A DNA stretch of 39,653 nt, taken from contig JAFULM010000008.1 of NCBI GenBank assembly GCA_017483185.1, positions 1-39,653 on the forward strand, given 5' to 3'. Source of the stretch: Prevotella sp. Lineage in GTDB: Bacteria > Bacteroidota > Bacteroidia > Bacteroidales > Bacteroidaceae. A program made the translations under genes and the position numbers. Below are positions 33,417 through 39,653 of the stretch, piece after piece. Numbering within the stretch: position 1 is the stretch's first letter; each line of letters opens with the position of its first letter. The notes below the pieces were generated by a model. It had not been told where the DNA came from and searched no databases. It was given only the letters and a program-made list of their open reading frames with translations.

Positions 33417-34469
33417 ATGGAACAGATAGAAAGATATACATCCGAGGCTGTGGAATTGCTCAGGCATCTGATAGCCACTCCGTCCATAAGTCGTGACGAG
33501 AAGCGTGCCGCCGACGTGATGGAAGCGTTCATGCAGGACCACGGCATGGATTGTCGTCGTGAAGCAAACAATGTCTGGGCGGTCGCGCCGGACTATGACG
33601 AAACCCGTCCCACATTGTTGCTCAACGCCCATATAGACACGGTGAAACCGGTCGAAACGTGGACAAGAAACCCTTTTGAACCGTCGTTGGAAGGAGATTG
33701 TCTCTTCGGATTGGGCAGTAACGATTGTGGAGGAGGTCTTGTCTCGTTGCTGCAAGTGTTCCGGATGATGTCCGGTCGTGCGCGTACATATAATATGGTG
33801 TATCTCGCATCGGCCGAAGAGGAGGTCTCGGGGCGCGACGGGATCAGCCGCGTGCTGCCAAAGCTGCCGCCGATAGACGTCGCTATCGTCGGCGAGCCTA
33901 CCGGCATGCAGCCCGCCATAGCCGAAAAAGGGCTTATGGTCATTGACGGTGTGGCTCACGGCAAGTCAGGTCATGCGGCCCGCAACGAGGGCGTCAATGC
34001 GATTTATGAAGCTCTCGATGACCTTGTCTGGCTGCGCGGCCATCGTTTTGACCGCGTCAGCGACCTTCTTGGACCGGTGAAGATGACGGTCACGGTGATT
34101 AATGCGGGCACTCAGCACAACGTCGTACCGGACGAATGTCGTTTTGTCATAGACGTCAGGTCAAACGAACTGTACACCAACGAGGAGCTCTTTGAAATCA
34201 TCCGCAATCATGTCCGCAGCGAACTGAAGGCACGTTCGTTCCGTCTCGGCTCGTCGCGCATAGCCCCTGACCATCCCCTCGTGCGTCGGATGGTGGCGAT
34301 GGGGATGCGTCCATTCGGCTCTCCGACGCTTTCGGATCAGGCTCTGATGCCTTTCCCGTCGCTCAAACTGGGGCCCGGAGAGTCGTCACGCTCTCATTCT
34401 GCGGATGAATATATATGTGTGAGTGAGATTGAGAACGCCATAGAGAAGTATCAACATATACTTAGTTAG
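33417..34469 (+). CDS. M20-family deacylase (ArgE/DapE type)
   Basis: The 350-residue protein is an M20 metallopeptidase. The zinc ligand motif NAHIDTVKP gives H72 and D74, the bridging Asp is D103 in GLGSNDCGG, and the catalytic/ligand glutamates are at 134-136 (ASAEEEVSG). GKSGHAAR is the lid-domain motif, and the HSADEYICVSEI C-terminus supplies the last ligand. ArgE/DapE type enzymes remove acyl groups from ornithine, citrulline or diaminopimelate. In Bacteroides the arginine pathway uses succinylated intermediates (known from N-succinylornithine carbamoyltransferase), so the substrate could be an N-succinyl compound. Context gives no arg gene neighbours. A perfect inverted repeat terminator follows. 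Confidence 0.88.
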   Translation: MEQIERYTSEAVELLRHLIATPSISRDEKRAADVMEAFMQDHGMDCRREANNVWAVAPDYDETRPTLLLNAHIDTVKPVETWTRNPFEPSLEGDCLFGLGSNDCGGGLVSLLQVFRMMSGRARTYNMVYLASAEEEVSGRDGISRVLPKLPPIDVAIVGEPTGMQPAIAEKGLMVIDGVAHGKSGHAARNEGVNAIYEALDDLVWLRGHRFDRVSDLLGPVKMTVTVINAGTQHNVVPDECRFVIDVRSNELYTNEELFEIIRNHVRSELKARSFRLGSSRIAPDHPLVRRMVAMGMRPFGSPTLSDQALMPFPSLKLGPGESSRSHSADEYICVSEIENAIEKYQHILS

Positions 34470-34473
34470 TAAA

Positions 34474-34525
34474 GAACGAAGAGTGAAGAACTTCTTCGTT
34501 CTTCACTCTTCGTTCTTCATTTTTT
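34474..34525. terminator. Bidirectional terminator between convergent genes
   Basis: A perfect 18-bp inverted repeat (GAACGAAGAGTGAAGAAC at 34474-34491, partner 34498-34515) with loop TTCTTC is followed by T6 on the plus side. It begins 4 bp after the M20 stop codon and the T run overlaps the EnvC-like stop codon, so both convergent transcripts end here. The arm is related to the murG-murC purine repeat. Confidence 0.88.
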
Positions 34526-36140
34526 ATCTTCTTAGCCACGCTTCGGGATTCAACTTGTCCTTCTCGCGTCGCAACTGGAATTGCAGTACGTTGTCCTGAC
34601 CGATTGTTCCGAGTGTCTGGCGTGTCTTGACCTTCTGCCCGCGGTGTACGCTGACGGATGACAGATTGCAGTAGACGGAGATATAGCTGCCGTGGCGCAC
34701 CATGACACCCGTTGTCCCTCCGTAGTTGAACACCGCACTCACCTCGCCGTCGTATATGCAACGGGCTTGTGCGCCCGGCTGTCCCTGAATGTTGATGCCC
34801 TTGTTGTCAAGCCGCACACCCTTGAGGCCTTCCACGTTGTATTGTCCGAAATGGCTCACGATGCGATAGCCGCCCGTCACCGGCATGGGCAGTCGGCCGC
34901 GGTTGCTCTCGAAACTGCCGCTGATGCGGCGATCCTCTGAGTCCAGTTTGTATATCAGAGCGTCCGACTTGCGTGCCTCTGCCATATCCTTGGCTCGTTC
35001 GCGAGCGTCCGTCTCCGCGTGTCTCTCGGCTTCCCGACGTGCTCTCTCGGCGTCGCGTGCAGCCTTGTCGGCCGCCGCTTTCTCTGCCGCACTCTTTCGT
35101 GCCGCCGCCTGTGCTTCGGCCTTGAGGCGTTGTTCCTTTTCTTTAGCTTCGGCTATACGGCGTGCATTTTCTCTTGCTGCCGCCTCTGCCGCCGCCTTCT
35201 TGCGTGCCAACTCTTCGGCCCGTTTGCGTGCCGCCTCAGCTTCAGCCTTTCTCTTGGCCTCAGCTTCAGCCCGTTTGCGTGCCCGTTCGACCTCCTCAGC
35301 AATCAGACGGTCAATCTTCGCGTTCAGTTCGGCGTCGCGCTTGCGCTGTTGCTCGATGATTTGCTGGATGGTCTTCTGCTGTTTCTGTAGCGTGTTGACC
35401 ACTTTCTGCTGTTCCGTCTGCTTGTTCTCAAGATTGGCCCGTTCACGTTCTCCGCGGCTCAGGAGGTTGCTCTTGTGCTGTTTCGTCTCGTCCAACTGGT
35501 TGCGTTTGGCGGTCACTTCAGCCTGTGTCGACTTGACCATTTCACCCTGCGCCCGCTGATAGGCGGCATATTCGCGCATGAAACGCATACGGCGGTACAT
35601 CTGGCTGAAGTTCTTGGCGCTGAAGATGAACATCATCTGGTTCTGTATGGAGCGGTTGCGGTGCATATACCGCATTGACTTCACGAACTTCTGTTTGCGG
35701 TCGTCGAGTTGCGCCTGCAGTTCGTTGAGCTGCTTGTCGAGCTGCACGATATTGCCGTCGAGCGTGCTGATGTCCCGTCGAATGGTGTCGATGGTCTTAC
35801 GTTTGTCCTCTATTTCGGTGTTTATGACCATCAGGTTCTGCAGCCGTTTCTTCACATCCCGTTCGTTGGACCGCAACTTTTGTTCCTGTTGTTTGATGTT
35901 GCGCTTGATCTGTGCCTGCTCGTTCTGCAGTCCTTTGATGGATACGTTGCCTCTGGACTTACCCTTGGCTTTGGTTGTTTTGCCTTTGGTCGTCCTCTTT
36001 GTCGTGGCCGGCTTCCGTGCCGGAGCCTTTCGCTTTGTTGTCGTTGTGGTACGTGTCCGATTGCCGGTCCTGCGCTGCTGTTGTGCAGTCATACCGGTAA
36101 CCAAAGCCGTAAGAAATATCAATAAGAAAAAACGTCTCAT
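34524..36140 (-). CDS. EnvC-like M23 protein with degenerate LytM domain
   Basis: The 538-residue protein has a signal peptide (MRRFFLLIFLTALVTGMTAQ), a Thr/Lys/Arg-rich linker (about 21-68) and a long coiled coil (about 70-270). An Ala/Lys/Arg/Glu-rich helical region (about 270-410) and a C-terminal LytM/M23 domain (about 430-538) complete it. In the M23 domain the first zinc motif (usually H-x-x-x-D) is VRLDNKGIN, and the final H-x-H motif is VLQFQL, so zinc ligands are missing. This matches EnvC-type activators of cell-wall amidases rather than an active endopeptidase. It would act in the periplasm at the septum. It is the last gene of the dut operon, 31 bp after DUF4292. Confidence 0.93.
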   Translation of the reverse strand: MRRFFLLIFLTALVTGMTAQQQRRTGNRTRTTTTTKRKAPARKPATTKRTTKGKTTKAKGKSRGNVSIKGLQNEQAQIKRNIKQQEQKLRSNERDVKKRLQNLMVINTEIEDKRKTIDTIRRDISTLDGNIVQLDKQLNELQAQLDDRKQKFVKSMRYMHRNRSIQNQMMFIFSAKNFSQMYRRMRFMREYAAYQRAQGEMVKSTQAEVTAKRNQLDETKQHKSNLLSRGERERANLENKQTEQQKVVNTLQKQQKTIQQIIEQQRKRDAELNAKIDRLIAEEVERARKRAEAEAKRKAEAEAARKRAEELARKKAAAEAAARENARRIAEAKEKEQRLKAEAQAAARKSAAEKAAADKAARDAERARREAERHAETDARERAKDMAEARKSDALIYKLDSEDRRISGSFESNRGRLPMPVTGGYRIVSHFGQYNVEGLKGVRLDNKGINIQGQPGAQARCIYDGEVSAVFNYGGTTGVMVRHGSYISVYCNLSSVSVHRGQKVKTRQTLGTIGQDNVLQFQLRREKDKLNPEAWLRR

Positions 36141-36171
36141 ATTCCGTGCTGCGGTGTCATGCGACTCTGCA

Positions 36172-37020
36172 TTAGAGCGCCATGAAACGGCGCAGAATTT
36201 CGTCTACCGTCACCTGTTTGTACTTGGCAGACACCTCGGTGCGTGTCTCCCAGTCGCTTTCGCTTTTGATGTAGTTGAGTTTCATACCGAGTTTCACTTC
36301 CTTCTCTCCTGTGGTGAAGACAATCACGTTGTCCGTGGGGAACTTTTTGTTGCCTAACGGTTTGAAATCGCGATAGTCCCAGTTGAGCTGCGTGTTTCTG
36401 ATCTTCGACTTGTGCATGACGTTGACCATCTTGATTTCGCCGTCCTTTTGTCCGGCAAGCCATTTGTAGGACAATGCCGGCTGGTCGAGCGAGATGATTA
36501 TGTCGTTTCCGTCGGGTATGGTCTCATACTCCTTGTATGTCGATTCCGAAACCTTGGCCTTTCCCGGCATGAACAGTTCGTTCCAGAAGAGAGCTTGCAG
36601 TGAGTAGAAGTTGAGGCCGCTGTTGCGCAGGAAGTCCAGTTGGTCGTACGACACCTTCAGATATTGCTTGTTGATGCGGTCCATGATGAGCACATACTCC
36701 TTCGTGAACTCCAATCGTCCGGCCTCCACGAAGCCGAAGGCCATCAGCTGCAGCCGGATGACATCGTCGCGCTTCATCTTCAGATTACCTGTGAGGCTGA
36801 GTTCCTGAGCTCCCACTTGCACCTGAAACTTGATTTTTGAGGTTATGAACTTGGTGTATTGGGCGTTGTCTGACACCTTGTTTAGAAATTCCTGCTTTTC
36901 TGTCGGCACGGTTGTTGTGACATTGACGTTCTCCACTGTCTTTGTCGACTTGCATGCTCCCAATATCAGCGGAAGTGCGATGGCAGCACACTTGATTAGT
37001 TTTGATAGTTTAATCATCAT
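36172..37020 (-). CDS. DUF4292 lipoprotein
   Basis: The 282-residue protein has a lipoprotein signal with lipobox ILGAC (Cys23). It then has a series of beta strands and the conserved-looking IKFQVQVGAQELSLTGNLKM and QLMAFGFVEAGRLEFTKEYVLIMDR regions of DUF4292. The fold is thought to resemble LolA/LolB-type lipid-binding sandwiches, which is an inference here. The start at 37020 overlaps the stop of the TPR gene as ATGA, so translation is coupled. The open frame continues upstream but lacks any start-like context. It probably acts at the outer membrane with the TPR and EnvC-like partners. Confidence 0.9.
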   Translation of the reverse strand: MMIKLSKLIKCAAIALPLILGACKSTKTVENVNVTTTVPTEKQEFLNKVSDNAQYTKFITSKIKFQVQVGAQELSLTGNLKMKRDDVIRLQLMAFGFVEAGRLEFTKEYVLIMDRINKQYLKVSYDQLDFLRNSGLNFYSLQALFWNELFMPGKAKVSESTYKEYETIPDGNDIIISLDQPALSYKWLAGQKDGEIKMVNVMHKSKIRNTQLNWDYRDFKPLGNKKFPTDNVIVFTTGEKEVKLGMKLNYIKSESDWETRTEVSAKYKQVTVDEILRRFMAL

Positions 37021-38795
37021 TTCATGTATTTTTTCTGTTTTATCTTTCTTTTCAGTTTCTTGTTTCCCGGGTCCTTCTCTGCGGCCTTGTTCCATAGTTC
37101 CAGAGCTGTCTCTGTGTCACCGCTGACGGCGTTGATGTCTCCGGCGTGTTCCAAAATGACGGCGCTTGCGTCCTCATCGTGTTTCAGTGCCTGTTCGATA
37201 TATATCTTTGCTTCCGCCGTTCGGCCCTGCAGAAACAGTATCCATGCGTAAGTGTCGAGATAGTTGGCGTTTTCCGGTTCGGCCTTTATGGTTCGGTAGC
37301 TCATGCGTTCGGCCTTTTCCATCTCCCGTTCGTCCAGGCTCAGATAGTAGGCGTAGTTGTTCAGACAGCTGATGTTGTTGTCCTTCCACTGCAGACACGA
37401 GTCGTATGCGGCGTAAGCCTCGTCCTTCCGGTCCTTCTTGTAGAGCAAGTCTCCCATCAAGGAATAGAAGTCCGACACGATGGCCGGGTCACTTTTGTCC
37501 GTGATGACGTCGATACCGTTGCGGAAAGTGTTCAGGGCGTTGTCATAATCATCCTTTATGTAATATGCCATACCCTGATAGTAGTAGAAAGCCATCTCCT
37601 CCGGGTTGTATTGGCGGGCGGCCTGACATAAGTCTATCACGGCCTGTCCGTCCTCCCGGCTCCATGCGTAGCCTACCAGTTGCAGCCTTGCCGCAGCGTT
37701 GTCCGGCTCTATCGTCAGGATGTGGTGAAGCACACGGCTGATGCTGTCCTGCGGCATCTTCTTGAGATTCATGTATGCCGCGTGTAGTTCGGAGACGTCG
37801 GCGTTCTCCTGCGGTACGGCTTCCATCATGTCGAAGAGCCTCAGTATCTTCGTACTGTCGCCTCCGTTCTGTTCGTTTTCCGTGATTTCCTGCCTCATTA
37901 TGTCTATCCGCACGGCAGTCTCCGTCTCCTTGTCCGTCAGGAGGATCCGCGTGATGGAGTCAGCGGCGGTGCTGTCGCGGTTTTCCTTGTGATAGAGTCG
38001 CAGTGAGGCCAGCGTGTGTTTGTTGCCCGGTTCCTCACGGAGTATGGAGTTGAACACATCCATTGCCTTCTCCTTTTCGCCGTTGATGAGCAGCATGTCA
38101 CCGTACATGCCGCGGTAGTTGAGGTCGTTCGGATATTGTTCGGCCAGCCGTTTCATCTCCTCCACGGCCGCCTTGTGGTCGCCTTTCTGTGTGAATATGC
38201 TGCTCTTGGCGTACGACAGCCGTTCGCTTTTGCCCTCGATGGTCTCTATCCGTTCGAGCGTGGCGATGGCTTTGTCGTAGTCATTTTTCTGCATGTACAG
38301 TTGGACGAGCATTGACAGGACGTCGTCGCGGCTCTTTTCGCGTGTCATGATATCCTCCATGACGTCGATGGCCTCGTCATACAGACCGTTGCTGACGTAC
38401 GTCTGTGCCAGGGTCTCGAGATAGATGTGGTTGTCCGGGCGCAGACTTGCCGCCCGCTTGACGCACTCCAAGGCCTTGTTCTTGTCTTTGAGCACGTTGT
38501 AGTATTGTGCGAGATAGAAGTAGGCCTCTGCCGCTTGCGGGTTAAGCTCCGTGCACCGGCGCAACAAGTCGAACGTCGCCGTCTTGTTGTCCTTGTACCG
38601 TTGCATCATGGCCTCCATGAAGACACCGTCGGCGAGCCGCTTGTTCTCGGCGCTGACCGTGTCGGCCACGACAGCCTTTCGGACTTCTGTGCGTGCCGTT
38701 TTTCCCGTCTTGCGCTTCTGTGCGTCCGCCGGCAGGATTGTCAGTGCCAGCAGAAGCGGTGCCAGCCATGCCATTCTCTTTATGTTCAGGCTCAT
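37017..38795 (-). CDS. Secreted tetratricopeptide repeat protein
   Basis: The 592-residue protein starts with a signal peptide (MSLNIKRMAWLAPLLLALTILPADA) followed by a basic linker. The rest is a superhelix of about 12 or more TPR-like repeats, for example AEAYFYLAQYYNVLKDKNKALECVKRAASLRPDN (in parts), DYDNALNTFRNGIDV and NANYLDTYAWILFLQGRTAEAKIYIEQAL. No catalytic site is seen. It should be a periplasmic scaffold. The stop codon overlaps the DUF4292 start by 4 bp, and dut lies 42 bp upstream. Confidence 0.93.
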   Translation of the reverse strand: MSLNIKRMAWLAPLLLALTILPADAQKRKTGKTARTEVRKAVVADTVSAENKRLADGVFMEAMMQRYKDNKTATFDLLRRCTELNPQAAEAYFYLAQYYNVLKDKNKALECVKRAASLRPDNHIYLETLAQTYVSNGLYDEAIDVMEDIMTREKSRDDVLSMLVQLYMQKNDYDKAIATLERIETIEGKSERLSYAKSSIFTQKGDHKAAVEEMKRLAEQYPNDLNYRGMYGDMLLINGEKEKAMDVFNSILREEPGNKHTLASLRLYHKENRDSTAADSITRILLTDKETETAVRIDIMRQEITENEQNGGDSTKILRLFDMMEAVPQENADVSELHAAYMNLKKMPQDSISRVLHHILTIEPDNAAARLQLVGYAWSREDGQAVIDLCQAARQYNPEEMAFYYYQGMAYYIKDDYDNALNTFRNGIDVITDKSDPAIVSDFYSLMGDLLYKKDRKDEAYAAYDSCLQWKDNNISCLNNYAYYLSLDEREMEKAERMSYRTIKAEPENANYLDTYAWILFLQGRTAEAKIYIEQALKHDEDASAVILEHAGDINAVSGDTETALELWNKAAEKDPGNKKLKRKIKQKKYMK

Positions 38796-38837
38796 ACCTT
38801 GTCTGTTAGTGAAACATCCGAAGCCATCTTCCGCGTG

Positions 38838-39275
38838 TCATTTCACGCCCGTGTGGCCATATCCGCCTTCTCCCCGTTCTGTCTCGTCGAGTTCGTCGAC
38901 AGCCTCAAAGACAGCCTGTTCGTGGCGTGCGATGACCATCTGTGCGATGCGTTCGCCGCCGTTGATGACGAAGTCCGTGTCGGAGAGATTGATCAATAGC
39001 ACCTTTATCTCGCCGCGGTAGTCGGCATCGACCGTTCCCGGAGAGTTGAGCACGGTTAGTCCGTGCTTCAGCGCGAGGCCGCTGCGGGGACGTATCTGTG
39101 CCTCAAAGCCTTCCGGCAGGGCGATGTGCAGTCCCGTTCCGATGAGCATCCTTTGCATCGGATGCAATGTGACGGGGGCGTCGAGGTTGGCTCTGAGATC
39201 CATTCCTGCGCTCTGCGGGGTGGCGTATGCGGGTAGCGGTTGGTTGCCCTTGTTGATGACTTTTATCTTAATCAT
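38838..39275 (-). CDS. dut: dUTP diphosphatase (Dut)
   Basis: Dut hydrolyses dUTP to dUMP and diphosphate, limiting uracil in DNA and providing the thymidylate precursor. The 145-residue protein shows all five trimeric dUTPase motifs in order: SAGMDL (22-27), RPRSGLA (62-68), [14 protein letters not shown] (76-89), GERIAQMV (107-114) and [10 protein letters not shown] at the C-terminus (134-143). It is the first gene of a four-gene minus-strand operon with TPR, DUF4292 and EnvC-like proteins. The promoter box at 39301 lies 26 bp upstream. Confidence 0.98.
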   Translation of the reverse strand: MIKIKVINKGNQPLPAYATPQSAGMDLRANLDAPVTLHPMQRMLIGTGLHIALPEGFEAQIRPRSGLALKHGLTVLNSPGTVDADYRGEIKVLLINLSDTDFVINGGERIAQMVIARHEQAVFEAVDELDETERGEGGYGHTGVK

Positions 39276-39300
39276 TGTAGAAGAGTTATTATATAAGGTG

Positions 39301-39308
39301 CAAAATTA
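39301..39308 (-). promoter_or_regulatory. Candidate -7 promoter element for the dut operon
   Basis: TAATTTTG on the minus strand matches TAnnTTTG, 26 bp before the dut start codon. The nearest TTTG upstream (39321-39324) is spaced only 12 bp, so a proper -33 box is uncertain. Confidence 0.55.
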
Positions 39309-39344
39309 GCGATTAATCCGCAAACGGCCACATAATTATTGATA

Positions 39345-39496
39345 AAAAGAAGATAAAAGGAGATTGTTAAGGAGATAAAAGGAGATAAAGGGAGGTAAAA
39401 GGAGATTGTTAAGGAGATAAAAGGAGATTGTTAAGGAGATAAAAGGAGATAGAGGGAGATAAAAGGAGATAAAGGGAGGTAAAAGGAGATAGAGGA
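39345..39496 (+). repeat. Purine-rich AGGAGATAAA tandem repeat
   Basis: About 150 bp of AGGAGATAAA and GGGAGGTAAA units alternate with GGAGATTGTTA units in a loosely periodic array. It lies upstream of dut and downstream of whatever gene comes next. There is no coding sense. Confidence 0.85.
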
Positions 39497-39553
39497 CATC
39501 TCTATTTATATTACCATAGTAAGCTCATCTGGAAGCCTTTATGTGGGCATATT

Positions 39554-39592
39554 GCAGTCCCCTCCTTTCGAAGGAGGGGTTAGGGGTGGTTA
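39554..39592 (+). repeat. Element D variant, copy D13, with partner at the window end
   Basis: AGTCCCCTCCTTTCGAAGGAG and the tail GGGTTAGGGGTGGTTAG form the element. The tail reappears inverted at 39639-39653 (CTAACCACCCCTAAC), so the next element begins at the window edge, tail facing tail. Confidence 0.85.
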
Positions 39593-39653
39593 GACAATAA
39601 TGTATTTGAAATACAGCAAATTGAATAGCATCGAATGACTAACCACCCCTAAC

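Larger units (their letters stand above)
39276..39653. other. Repeat-filled end of the window
   Basis: No gene is seen. It contains the dut promoter box, a purine-rich tandem repeat (39345-39496) and a D-type element (39554-39592) with the start of an inverted partner at the window edge (39639-39653). Confidence 0.75.

Overview
The window is chromosomal DNA from a member of the Bacteroidota, most likely a Prevotellaceae (Prevotella-like) species of fairly high GC. The evidence is the Bacteroidota promoter signature (TTTG about 19-20 nt before TAnnTTTG) in front of several genes, the gene sets murG-murC-ftsQ-ftsA-ftsZ, sufB-sufC-sufD-sufS and dut-TPR-DUF4292-M23, the protein family members themselves, and dense palindromic repeats between genes. 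No phage, plasmid, CRISPR or rRNA genes are visible. There is one tRNA (Glu, UUC).

Layout. 1-633 is a gene-free repeat island. 634-7531 is the distal division and cell-wall (dcw) block murG, murC, ftsQ, ftsA, ftsZ, followed by a GatB/YqeY protein and a terminator. 7663-9511 holds two secreted proteins. 9512-10306 is a second repeat island. recO (minus strand) diverges from a tRNA-Glu/rpsT unit, and gyrB follows. 13772-14896 is a secreted beta-sandwich protein resembling the non-catalytic front half of bacterial alpha-L-rhamnosidases. A minus-strand pair (metallophosphoesterase lipoprotein and putative outer-membrane protein) diverges from an AraC-type regulator. Then come trpS, an M48 metalloprotease (minus), a WYL-domain regulator (minus), a third repeat island, an acyl-CoA synthetase, prfB without a frameshift site, a 49-residue membrane protein and a CYTH-domain enzyme. 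26176-26836 is a fourth repeat island. The suf iron-sulfur assembly operon (B, C, D, S) follows, then a small membrane protein (minus), rnhB and an M20 deacylase. The window ends with a minus-strand operon dut, TPR protein, DUF4292 lipoprotein and an EnvC-like degenerate M23 protein.

The protein-coding content is largely housekeeping: peptidoglycan precursor synthesis and divisome, translation, replication and repair, Fe-S assembly, and envelope maintenance. I did not find a convincing new multi-gene defence or metabolic system.

The unusual part is the repeat landscape. At least five families of inverted-repeat elements occupy the spacers. The most striking (called element D here) has a GC-rich palindromic core of the CCCTCCCC/GGGGAGGG type and an asymmetric G-rich tail, often ending GGGGTGGGGCC or GGGTGAGGCTTT. 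In eight copies close to a gene the tail points at the coding region and lies within about 15 bp of a start or stop codon, or runs into the reading frame. One copy supplies the Shine-Dalgarno-like sequence of sufC, one encodes part of the SufD N-terminus, one encodes the TrpS C-terminus, and sufC is bracketed by two copies facing inward. This pattern is the main observation worth following up.
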